From contig NZ_LBMT01000001.1 in NCBI RefSeq assembly GCF_002005545.1, positions 1,882,301 through 1,946,300 on the forward strand: a stretch of DNA of 64,000 nucleotides. Reading direction: 5' to 3'. The stretch comes from Streptococcus mitis (lineage in GTDB: Bacteria > Bacillota > Bacilli > Lactobacillales > Streptococcaceae). Below are positions 1 to 9,900 of this stretch, in pieces (position 1 is the stretch's first letter; every line of letters starts with the position of its first letter). The position numbers and the translations under genes were made by a program. The notes beneath the pieces are model-generated. The model did not search any database and was not told the origin of the DNA. It saw nothing but the letters and a program-made list of their open reading frames with translations.

Positions 1-791
1 ATTGTTGATGGGTTGAGGATTGAACCGATGTTGGCACAAGCGATTCCCAAGTAGCGTGAGAAGTTACGGTAAACGATCAAAGCAAGGTCGTCTCCTTCTT
101 TTGCGAGATCAAAGACAGTCTTAGCAGTTACTTCTTCTCCGTTATCAATCAAGCGTTTCAAGGCTGCATCGCCTTCGTATTCATCGGCATAGCGACGAGT
201 CAAGTTGACAATTCCTGTTGCTGAAGCAACTGTCTCAAGACAGCCTTTTTTACCACAGGTACATGCGATTGGTTGGTCAAAGTCAACAGTGATGTGGCCA
301 AGCTCACCTGCTGCACCAGCAACACCATGAAGCAATTTGCCTTCTGCGACGATACCGCCACCAACACCTGTACCGAGTGTCATAAAGACAACATCTGGTT
401 GGTTATCTCCAGCACCCATCCAACGTTCACCAAGAGCTGCTACGTTAGCATCATTATCGATGAAAAATGGAATACCCAAGGCTTTTTCAATCTTCTCTTT
501 GATTGGTTGAAGGGTTTTCCAGTTCAAGTTGTAGGCACCAATAACAGTTCCTTTTTCACGGTCAACCACACCTGGTGATCCCATTCCAATACCTTGGAAG
601 TCCGCTGCTACCAATCCAAGCAAGTCCAAACGGTGTTGAATAGACTCAATCATATCATCAACGATATGACTTCCGTCATCCAAAATATTAGTCTTGATAG
701 ACCATTTTTCTTGGATTTCTCCTGCTGTTGTTAAGATTGCAAATTTGATAGAAGTTCCACCAAGGTCAATCCCAATAATCTTTTGACTCAT
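1..791 (-). CDS. gki: Glucokinase (ROK family), 3' end outside window
   Basis: Phosphorylates glucose to glucose-6-phosphate with ATP in the cytoplasm, feeding glycolysis. The visible 263 residues carry the ROK hallmarks: nucleotide-binding DLGGTSIK at about 9-16, FIDNDAN near 110, LGTGVGGG near 139 and the zinc-binding CxCGxxGC motif near 178. The family is about 319 residues, so roughly the last 55 lie beyond base 1. Two ATG codons are adjacent (791 and 794); 791 is preferred because it sits 6 nt from GGAG and gives MSQKIIGID. A consensus promoter and a cre-like site lie just upstream. The gene is next to the choline-binding protein gene, as in pneumococcus. Confidence 0.95.
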   Translation of the reverse strand, partial: MSQKIIGIDLGGTSIKFAILTTAGEIQEKWSIKTNILDDGSHIVDDMIESIQHRLDLLGLVAADFQGIGMGSPGVVDREKGTVIGAYNLNWKTLQPIKEKIEKALGIPFFIDNDANVAALGERWMGAGDNQPDVVFMTLGTGVGGGIVAEGKLLHGVAGAAGELGHITVDFDQPIACTCGKKGCLETVASATGIVNLTRRYADEYEGDAALKRLIDNGEEVTAKTVFDLAKEGDDLALIVYRNFSRYLGIACANIGSILNPST

Positions 792-820
792 CATATTCTC
801 CTTTTTCATTATGAATTAAT

Positions 821-834
821 TGAAAATGCTTACA
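821..834 (-). promoter_or_regulatory. cre-like CcpA site over the gki transcription start
   Basis: Minus-strand TGTAAGCATTTTCA matches the catabolite-responsive-element pattern TGNAANCGNWWNCA except for CA instead of the central CG. It covers the predicted transcription start, a position from which CcpA usually represses. CcpA binding is inferred. Confidence 0.45.
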
Positions 835-838
835 GTAC

Positions 839-868
839 TAGTATAACAAAATTCACTCATTTATGCAA
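839..868 (-). promoter_or_regulatory. Promoter of gki
   Basis: On the minus strand, -35 TTGCAT (863-868) and -10 TATACT (840-845) are separated by 17 bp, with an extended TG before the -10. The predicted start of transcription is near 833, inside a cre-like site. Confidence 0.7.
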
Positions 869-916
869 AGGTTTGCGTGAATGAATTATAAGGAATTTTT
901 CGCCTACCAGTATCTG

Positions 917-2062
917 TTAGTCATCTAAATGATTAATTGCATAGTTAGCTTCTTCCTCTGTAAAGCCATCTATAGAAGAGGTCAATTGATTGATGAGACG
1001 AGACTTAGACATATTAAATAATTTTCTATAGTTCTTAGCATTAAATAAGGCATTATATTTATAATCGGCTTCTAAATGATCAACCGCATATTGAGCTGCA
1101 TCATTTGAAAATTTATCAAAATCAGAAGTTAATTGTCTATACATACGTTTTTTTGACATGTGGAATAACGAATTATAACTTTTTGCCTTTCCTAAAGCAG
1201 CAGAATATTCACTATTGCTATCATTACTAGAAGAAGCTATGCTTGCTTGACCTTCCTTCCAAACTCCGTCAGCTCCAACATAATAACGTCCACCATCAAC
1301 CCATTCATTGACAGCCATTTTACCATTCGATTTTAAATAGTAATTTCCTTGCCATGTACTATAAGCATAAGATCCATCGGATTTCAAGTAATACCAAGCT
1401 TGATAGGTAGCATCATAAACCCATTCATTGATAGCCATTTTACCATCTGATTTCAAATAGTAGTTCCCTTGCCAAGCATTGCGAGCATAAGAACCATCGG
1501 ATTTCAAGTAATACCAGGCTTGGTAAGAAGAGTCATAAACCCATTCACCTTTAGCCATTTTACCGTTTGATTTAAGGTAGTAAGCTCCTTGCCATGTACT
1601 GTAAGCATAAGATCCATCGGATTTCAAGTAATACCAAGCTTGATAAGAATCATCATAAATCCATTCGCTCTGGGCCATTTTACCGTCTGCTTTCAGGTAA
1701 TAACTTCCTTGCCAAGTATTTTTCACTGGGTTTCCATTTCCATCAAAGTAGTACCAAGCACCGTCCTGCTTAACCCAACCACTTGTTGTAGATGAAGTTG
1801 TGTTGGTTTGAGCCGCAGTTGCTTGTTTTGCTTTAAAGGCACCCTTAGGAGCATTTTTCAATTCGCAAGCCACACCATCATGATCGCGGTCTAACTTGGC
1901 AGAATAACCAGGATCCCCCTCATGAAGATCCGAATAGCCATTAGCCCAAGCTTCCATACAGCTAGAAAAATGGATGTTTTCTTCTGCTAAAACTGGTTGT
2001 GAAAACAAAGCCAAAACTGGCAATGTCGCCAGACTTATTTTTAAAAATAGACGTTTGTTCAT
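917..2062 (-). CDS. Choline-binding surface protein with Excalibur and Ltp-like domains
   Basis: 381-residue secreted protein predicted to attach non-covalently to phosphocholine on teichoic acids. Residues 1-26 are a signal peptide. Residues 34-70 form an Excalibur calcium-binding module (cysteine, then DRDHDGVACE). Residues about 95-275 are choline-binding repeats of GWVxxxGxWYY / YYLKSDGKMA type in 40-residue double units. Residues 285-381 are two repeats resembling Ltp/host-cell-surface-exposed lipoprotein domains (NALFNAKNYRKLFNMSK). In pneumococcus a choline-binding protein of this kind sits beside glucokinase (SP_0667 position). Start ATG follows GGGAGAAAAAG. No catalytic domain is seen; the role is probably adhesion or wall binding. 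Confidence 0.88.
   Translation of the reverse strand: MNKRLFLKISLATLPVLALFSQPVLAEENIHFSSCMEAWANGYSDLHEGDPGYSAKLDRDHDGVACELKNAPKGAFKAKQATAAQTNTTSSTTSGWVKQDGAWYYFDGNGNPVKNTWQGSYYLKADGKMAQSEWIYDDSYQAWYYLKSDGSYAYSTWQGAYYLKSNGKMAKGEWVYDSSYQAWYYLKSDGSYARNAWQGNYYLKSDGKMAINEWVYDATYQAWYYLKSDGSYAYSTWQGNYYLKSNGKMAVNEWVDGGRYYVGADGVWKEGQASIASSSNDSNSEYSAALGKAKSYNSLFHMSKKRMYRQLTSDFDKFSNDAAQYAVDHLEADYKYNALFNAKNYRKLFNMSKSRLINQLTSSIDGFTEEEANYAINHLDD
1255..1750 (-). repeat. 120-bp tandem repeats encoding choline-binding modules
   Basis: Near-identical blocks recur with an exact 120-bp period (for example CCATCGGATTTCAAGTAAT ending near 1390, 1510 and 1630), corresponding to 40-residue choline-binding double units. 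Copy number could vary between strains by recombination. Confidence 0.8.
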
Positions 2063-2099
2063 CTTTTTCTCCCATAATTATGATATCGATTTCATGTTT

Positions 2100-2128
2100 A
2101 TTTTATCAGATTTATTTCTTCAATTCAA
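2100..2128 (-). promoter_or_regulatory. Promoter of the choline-binding protein gene
   Basis: -35 TTGAAT (2123-2128), 17-bp spacer, extended -10 TGATAAAAT (2100-2105), about 38 nt upstream of the ATG. Confidence 0.6.
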
Positions 2129-2170
2129 GGAAAAATCAATCCTAGTTCTTATAACTTTTCATTACAATTT

Positions 2171-3889
2171 TTATTTTTGAATAAATAACTCATACAAGCC
2201 TCTCACTGCATTACAGCCGTAAATAGCTTCTGCTTGGACTAAGTCTGCCAAGGTCAAGACTTTCTCTTCTACCTGTCCTCTTTCCAGCAAATGCTGACGG
2301 TAAATTCCCGGCAAGATTCCAAGTCGAATAGGCGGTGTGTAGAGTTTTCCAGCGATTTTCAGAACCAAATTTCCTATAGAGGTTTCAAGAAGTTCTCCAG
2401 ACTTATTGTGGTAAATAATCTCTTGCTCCCCTAGATTCAAATGCGGTCGGTGAGTCGTTTTGAAGTAGGTAAAGGCTTGTTGCAAATTGGATTCCTGCAG
2501 ACAAAGTTTGGCCTGGCAGAAATGCGAACTAAGGGGGTTTAGGATTTGACGACTGAGTTCTATCTTTCCAGATTTGCTGAGAGAAATTCGCAAGCGGTAA
2601 TCTTGATTAACTTCACAATCCTGACACTCTTCTTCTATCTTTTGTCTCAAAATTTCTGGGTCAAAAGGGTAAGCAAAATATCGACTAGCTTTTCTCAGTC
2701 TTTCCAAATGTTGTTCTTCAAACAGCAATTGTTTTTGGCTGATTTTTCCAGTTGTAATTATTTGGAAACGAGCTTGCTTACGATAGAGAACAGCTGCCTT
2801 TTGATGAACCTCTCGGTATTCAGATTCCCAAGTGCTATCCCAAGTAATGCCACCACCCACTCCATATATGGCTTTTTCTTGATGCAATTGAATGGTCCGA
2901 ATGGCTACATTGAAAATCCGTCGCCCATTTGGAAGCAAGAGACCAATCGTTCCACAGTAGACTCCGCGCGGTTGTGGCTCCAAGTCCTTGATAATCTCCA
3001 TTGTCGCAATTTTGGGTGCTCCCGTTATGGAACCGCAAGGAAAGAGAGAACGGAAGATTTCAACAAGGTCCACATCCTCTCGCAACCGACTCTTGATAGT
3101 CGAAGTCATCTGCCAAACCGTTGAATACTGTTCTACTTGGCAAAGACGCTCCACGTGCTCACTCCCCACCTCAGAAATACGGTTCATATCATTGCGCAAG
3201 AGGTCCACAATCATCATATTTTCAGAGCGATTTTTGGGGTCCTGTTCCAACCAACTGGCCTGCTCCAAGTCTTCTTGGTCAGTCATGCCACGCTGAGTCG
3301 TTCCCTTCATTGGTCGCGTCGTCAATTCACGGTCATTTTGCTCAAAAAAGAGCTCCGGGCTCATGGAAATCACTGCCATCTCGTCATGTTCAACATAGGC
3401 ATTGTAGCCCGCCTCCTGCTCTACCACCATGCGATTGTAGATGGCAAACGGATTAGCACTTAAATCTTGCTTGAGTTGGACGGTATAGTTGACCTGGTAG
3501 GTATCCCCCTGCCGCAAATGATGATGTATCTGTACAATAGCCTTTTCATAGTTTGCTGCAGACGTTACTTCCTGCCAGTTTGAAGGCAGATCTATTTCCT
3601 CATAAGTAAAAGGAATAGGGGATGTTTCTACCCTATCATGAACAGTAAAATAAAGCAAATACTCGTCCAATAAAGGGGCCTTGTGAACTGCTAATTTTTC
3701 CTCAAAAGCAGGTGCAGCCTCGTAGCTGATATAGCCCACCACATAGTAGCCCTGCTCTTGGTAGCTTTCCACTTGTGCCAGCAAATCTGCCACTTCTGCT
3801 ACATTTCTCGTTTTTAACTCTTTGATAGGCTGGGTAAAGGTGTATCTCTCCCCCAAAGCCCTAAAATCAATCACTGTTTTTCTATGCAT
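2171..3889 (-). CDS. pabB: Aminodeoxychorismate synthase component I / aminodeoxychorismate lyase fusion
   Basis: Two steps of p-aminobenzoate and folate synthesis in one 572-residue chain. Residues about 1-370 are a chorismate-binding PabB domain with RPMKGTTQRG (the PIKGT-like lysine region), ENMMIVDLLRND and SLFPCGSITGAPK motifs. Residues about 375-572 resemble a class IV PLP enzyme of PabC type. The glutamine amidotransferase partner PabA is not in the window. The start codon is only 6 nt from a strong extended -10 box, so the transcript may be leaderless. The gene stands between the zmpB terminator and the choline-binding protein gene. Confidence 0.92.
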   Translation of the reverse strand: MHRKTVIDFRALGERYTFTQPIKELKTRNVAEVADLLAQVESYQEQGYYVVGYISYEAAPAFEEKLAVHKAPLLDEYLLYFTVHDRVETSPIPFTYEEIDLPSNWQEVTSAANYEKAIVQIHHHLRQGDTYQVNYTVQLKQDLSANPFAIYNRMVVEQEAGYNAYVEHDEMAVISMSPELFFEQNDRELTTRPMKGTTQRGMTDQEDLEQASWLEQDPKNRSENMMIVDLLRNDMNRISEVGSEHVERLCQVEQYSTVWQMTSTIKSRLREDVDLVEIFRSLFPCGSITGAPKIATMEIIKDLEPQPRGVYCGTIGLLLPNGRRIFNVAIRTIQLHQEKAIYGVGGGITWDSTWESEYREVHQKAAVLYRKQARFQIITTGKISQKQLLFEEQHLERLRKASRYFAYPFDPEILRQKIEEECQDCEVNQDYRLRISLSKSGKIELSRQILNPLSSHFCQAKLCLQESNLQQAFTYFKTTHRPHLNLGEQEIIYHNKSGELLETSIGNLVLKIAGKLYTPPIRLGILPGIYRQHLLERGQVEEKVLTLADLVQAEAIYGCNAVRGLYELFIQK

Positions 3890-3895
3890 ACCTTA

Positions 3896-3904
3896 AGTAT
3901 AGCA
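3896..3904 (-). promoter_or_regulatory. Extended -10 promoter of pabB, abutting the start codon
   Basis: Minus-strand TGCTATACT is followed by TAAGGT and then the ATG at 3889. No good -35 is visible; the upstream flank is the zmpB terminator. Confidence 0.55.
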
Positions 3905-3940
3905 CAAAATAAGAAAACCCTCATCCGCAAAGCAGATGAG
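3905..3940 (-). terminator. Rho-independent terminator of zmpB
   Basis: Stem of nine pairs (CTCATCTGC / GCGGATGAG with one G-T pair, loop TTT) at 3920-3940, followed on the minus strand by GGTTTTCTTATTTT. Confidence 0.85.
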
Positions 3941-3949
3941 AGATTTCAA

Positions 3950-6900
3950 TTATTTAAAGATTGAAGTTTTAAAGCTGTTTGTTTGTTGAAGAAGTTTCTT
4001 GAAGATTTTCTCTTTAAGTGATACGGTATTATCAAATTTAACTGAGCCATTATTAAGAGTTGCTTTATCTTTATCAACGGCAGCAGAGAATGCATTCTTC
4101 AAGTCATCGTAACTACTGTATGTAGTACCGTCGATTGTAACAGGGTTAAATCCTGCTTTCGCTTTATCAACAACTTCTTTGAAGTATTCTTTCTTCCAAT
4201 CTTCTAGAGTATTAAATTTACCATCAGAAACTTTCTTAATGATAAAGTCATCACCTAGAGTAGCATGACCAGCTTGTTTAGACTCATTTTTCAGCATGTT
4301 AGAAGCATAATTTAGGAAGCCTTTTTCATATCCAAAGTAACCCCACATACGGAAGGTGTTATGTTTGAATGACATAGAGCCTGGAGCTCCTTCACTTGTA
4401 TTACCACCATAGATACCAGCAGTGATAGGCACCGTTACATAGGCAGAGCCAAATCCAGTTGGGTCATAAGTACCATTACCAGGACCGTGTTTGGTCATGA
4501 AGTTCTTATCTACTAGGTCGTTAACAGATGTTAAATGATATTCTTTTTCTTCTGCATTTAAATCTCTAACGTTGTCGTATTGGTTCTTCGTATTAGCTCC
4601 ACGTAGTTTTTTATCCACTTTCTTGAACCAAGCACTATTTAAAGCTTTATCCTGTTTATCAATAACAGCTTCTCCTTCAAGGTAATCAAGAAGCATGAGG
4701 GTATCATTGAAACCTTTCATGTAATGATCAATTTCATCGCGAGAAGTAAGGTCATTTGGATTCGTGTTATACCATTGATTTCCATTATTTGGACGTTCGT
4801 AGGCCATGTTCAATCCTAGTGCTTTAAAATCTCCATTTGGACTTGTTTCAGCAGGTGATTGTAACATACCTTGTGCGAATGCTTCTAGGTCAGTACCTTC
4901 ACGGTGTCTAGAACCACCTAAGTAAACCATACGGTCGTTTACGTGAGTCGTTTCGTGAGTGAAGGCTGAGATACCGAAGTCACTGATCATATCAGTAACC
5001 ATGAAGAATACAGAATCATCTTTATAAGGGTTTCCGTAAATACGAGCTACAGCTCCCATACGCCAGTCAGTTGCGTGATAACGATCTGTTGGTCCATATA
5101 ATTCACGAACAGGAGCGACATCTTTACCACTAGCAGTATGACCATAACGATCTGTGCTAATACCTTTATAGTTTTGGTTATCTAGTACTGGTGTTGGAAC
5201 CATGTTGTTGCTCTTAAGTAGTTGATTACGAACTTTATCTAATGATAATCGAGACCAGAAGTCTAGGTAATTTTGTTGGCCTTTAGCAACTTTATCGATT
5301 TCTTTCTTGAATGCCTCACGTTCTGCTTCTGTATTCTTACCATATTTCTCAAATGAACTGTATGCCATAGTGTTATATGTTGAGATTAAGAACATGTGAG
5401 CATCTTTTAAGTTTAATAGTGGAAGAATCATTTTACCGTGAACATCATTATTCAATCCTTCGTATGCTCTGTGTTTCTTATCAGCAAATTCAGGAGTTGT
5501 TGTCTTCGGTTCAACGACATATACATTATCTTTAGTTGCTTTTATGAACCAATCGTTTAAGTCTGTATCACTTGTGAAGAGTTCCATATTGTATTTCAGG
5601 AACTCATGTAAATTACCTTTACCAGTAGCACCAGCAATAATTTCGCGGTATGCATCGTGAGTACGATTACCTTTCACGTTGTTTTCTTTAGAACCAATAT
5701 TAATAATTCTATCTAATACACTAACGTTCTTACCGTAGAAGTCAGGTTTGAATAACATTAACTCTTTAATGTTAAAGTCATCGAATTTAACTCCGTAGTA
5801 ACGGTTGAGGTAAGACAAACCAAGAAGAACTGCTGCTTTGTTGTCATCGATTTTCTTAATCAAGGCACGTTTAGCGGCTTCATCTGTGTTCAGTTGGTGA
5901 TCTTCATTTTCCACTAACTTCGTAACAAATTGAGTAAGATTATCTTTCACATACTTGAAGCTTTCTTCTAGATAAAGATTCTTAACTGCGTTAACTTTTC
6001 CATCACCATTTCTTCCAAACAGTTTGTAAACATCGTCAGATTGCAGTTCAACTGGACTCAATTTACTTTCGATAGCACTGATTAAGTCAGCACGATCTTT
6101 AACAACCATGTTTGGTGTGTAAACAACTTCACCAAGCTCAGCAACACTATACTCTTTTACTTGCTTAACTTGAGAGTCCTTAGGAGAAATCGTAAAGATA
6201 TCTTTTGTCTTATCCGCGTAGTGAACCATAATATGGTCGGCATCTGTAAGGTCTGTGACAAAGTCATTGCCTTTCATTGCAGTTACAGACAATACTTCTT
6301 TGGTCATTAATGGACTATCAGCGGCTAATTTATTTCCTTGATTTACAATCCATTCTTTGTTGTAGAACGGTTGAAGTTTTTCAACATTACGATAAGCAAG
6401 TTCACGAGATGCATCATAGTCATCAATGTTTTTGTATTGATCAGCTTTACTTACAATATTGTTCAGTTTGTCTTCAATAGGAAGTGTGCTTTCGAATTTA
6501 TCAGCAGTGATTCCCATTTTAGCAATTAATTCATCAGCTTTTTCTTTAGTTATGCTAGGAATTTTTTTAGAATTTTTATAAGTTGTTTTACCTTCACTTA
6601 CACCCTCAACACTGTAGTTGCGCTTCGTTCTAGAGTATGTAAAGTAATCATCAGCATCAATATCAGAGTGACCAAAGACCATTTCACCAGTCTTAACTTT
6701 CATCATAGTGATGTTGTCTTCTATAGCCCCTAGTGCCCAGTTAGTCCCTAACAGTCCACCAGACATAACGGCTTCTTTCAGTTCGATAGATCCTTTTGCT
6801 ACAGAGTTTCGAAGAGTACCTTCTTTACCTAAAGTGCTGTTGTTGCCACCATTTTGAGATGAATATACGATTCCTGCAGCTTTAGCTTTGTTACCTGTAA

Positions 6901-9900
6901 TTTCAGCATCAACATAAGCTTTTTCTACAATACCTTTCCAGTTCTCACCGACAATACCTGTTAAGTAACCACCTCGATTTCCAGCAGCGTGTACTTTACC
7001 GATAAATGCAACGTTACTTAATTTTCCACTACCATCAATTTTATTGATAACACCAGATACATCATTATTACCAACAACGTTACCTGTTACTTTAATGTTT
7101 TCTACAGTAGCATTATTTTTGATAACATTCGCTAGTGGTGCAATCCTATCAGTCCCTGGCATGTCGATATTTACATTTTCAAGTAGTAAATCTTTAACAG
7201 TACCACCGACAATATCACCGAACAAAGGTCTGTTCATATTGCTAATGGTAAATTTATTACCGTCAGTGCTTGTTAATGTTCCTTTAAAAGTATTAGTAAC
7301 ATAAGATTTTCCTGCTGGTTTAACGTTAGCAGCATTGATATTGCTACCAAGCTTAAATGTGCCAGTCGGGTCTTTTTGCATAGCTTTTACAAGGTCGTCA
7401 AAGCTATAATATACATCACCTTCGTGTGCTTTTTGTTTTTCAAAGTAATGAACATACTCTTCGCTAAGTGTGTTATCTGCATTACGTTGAACTAAGTCTG
7501 GTGCTTTGGCAGTGACTTTATATAAAGTTTTTCCGTCTTTTTCTACTTCTTCAATCTTGTCAACAGCAAGTCGTGTAACCTTGTTGTCGTGAGTGGTCAC
7601 TCGTAGATAAAGTGGGGCAACATCAGCTGGTTTTTCTGTCAGCAAACTAGTATCTGTTTCATTACCGTCAGCGTCCACACTCATCAAGCTTGTTTCTTTA
7701 ATGTTTTTGATTTCAACTTTTTTGAGGTCAAGTCTTAGAGGTTCTTCATTCAGAACTACTTCCTCATCGCCTTCACCACGGTCATAAACCATCTTAGTTT
7801 CAATCTTATAATCTTTGTAGTATTGCAAATCTGTCAGGTTAGCTGTTAAGTTGTCAGGTGAAACATTCAATGTTTTCACAATCTCATCACCTTTTTTCAG
7901 AGTTAAGGTGATAGATTTAATGGCTGCCTTGCTTGGATTTTCTAGACTGTATTTAACATCTGAAATCCGTTTCAAATCCTTAGGCTCAACTGCTGTGATG
8001 GTCAATACTGGTTTTTCAAAGCTCTTGGTACCACGTTTCAAAATTTTGTCTTGAGGGGCCTCAAGGATTTCCTCTGTAACTTTTGGAGCGTCCTCTGTTT
8101 TAACTCCCTTAATGGTATTAAAAGTCTTGGTGATTTTTTTCTGACCTTCTTTACCTTCTTGAGCTACAACTTCTAAACCGTTTTTCAGTTGAGCATCTTC
8201 TTCAATCTTTTCTTTGAATGGAATCTTTTCAAGGCTTTCCTCTACAAGAGTTCCTTCAATTGGTTTTGTACCACGGCTTACCTGTTGGTTTACAGGCTCC
8301 TTGGTCACTTCCGTACTGGTTGAAAGAACTTGGTCAGTTTTGACACCTTCTACCGTTTTATAGGTTGTTTTTGTAACTTGACTTCCTTTTTCACCATTTC
8401 GTAGGATAGTTTCTTCGTCTGTATACTTAGTTGGATCCTCAGTCGTTTCAGTTTTGTAGTCAATTTCTGTAGTTGATTCTTCAACAAGGGTTCCCTCAGT
8501 CACCTTATACTCAGGTAATTGATCTTGAACAAGTGCTTGACCTTCTTTACCTGCCTCTTGAGTTCCTTTAGACTCTACTATAGCTTCTGGTAGTTCCGGT
8601 TGTGTTAGAGCTTGTCCTTCCTTACCTGCCTCTTGAGTTCCTTTAGACTCTACTATAGCTTCTGGTAGTTCCGGTTGCGTTAAGGCTTGTCCTTCCTTAC
8701 CTACCTCTTGAGTTCCTTTAGACTCTACTATAGCTTCTGGTAGTTCCGGTTGCGTTAAAGATTGACCTTCCTTACCTGCCTCTTGAGTTCCTTTAGACTC
8801 TACTTTAGCCTCTGGTAATTCCGGTTGAGTTAAAGCTTGACCTTCTTTGCCTGCCTCTTGGGTTACTTTAGACTCTACGGTAGCTTCTGGCAATTCTGGC
8901 TGTGTTAGTGCTTGACCTTCTTTTCCTGCCTCTTGCGTCCCTTTAGCTACTTGGTGGCTTGGTTCAGTTTGTGGTACTGGAGTTGGGGCAGGTTGCACCT
9001 CTTTCTTAGTTCCGACTGCAATGACTTGCGACACAGGATTTTGAACCACTTGGTCTTCAATGACTTCTCTAACTTCTTGACCATTGACCATCGATACTTT
9101 AGTTACAAGACGACGCTGACCCTTTACTCCTGCTGTGACGATACGAGTCTGTCCTTCTGCTAGATTCGCATCTGGGCTTGTGACCGTTTCAAAAGGAATC
9201 TCAACCAAGCTCTCTTCCTGTCTTGTCTGAGGCTTCTCAGAAACTGGTTTTTCTTCAATAGCAGGAGCAACTGGAGTCTCTACTACAGGTTTTTCGATGA
9301 CAGTTTCTGGAGTGACAGCAGGTCTTTCTTGAACTACTTCTATTTTCTCATTTTCTTTTGAACTTTGCTTTTCTACTGGCAACTGAGGATGGTCAACTGA
9401 AGCTGGTCTTGATGGATGGAGTTCCGCTTCCTTAAAGTATCCAATATACTCATAGCCATCAATGTGGATAATCCCTTCAGCCAAGCCTTCATGGGTAGAG
9501 GCTGAAATAGTTTGGTTATAAGAAAGCAATTCTTTATTTTCAAATGCAAATGTCCCATAAGGTACAAAGGTACTAGCTCCTAAAGAACCAATCAAGAGAA
9601 CACCTAGAACTTCTCTACGACCTTTTTTAGACACCAAAAAGACTGCTAGAGAAGCCGTTGCCAAGCCAAGACCTGCTAGGGCTAGCTCCTTACTTCCGGT
9701 ATAGGGAAGTTGTTGACTGTTAGTTGCCTTCTTACGATAAACTACATAGAGAATATCATCATCTTGAAATTCTGTAGGAACCTCATGGTGAATCAGGGCT
9801 TTTTCAGACTCGGTCAATTCCTGCTCCGCCAAATAACGGTAATGAACGCTATGAGCACCGCCAACTTCATTGGCTTGAACCTTATCTACCGAAAGGGCAC

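Noticed and set aside
273..578. Plus-strand frame of 101 codons
   Set aside because: Antisense to the conserved glucokinase reading frame; no independent support.
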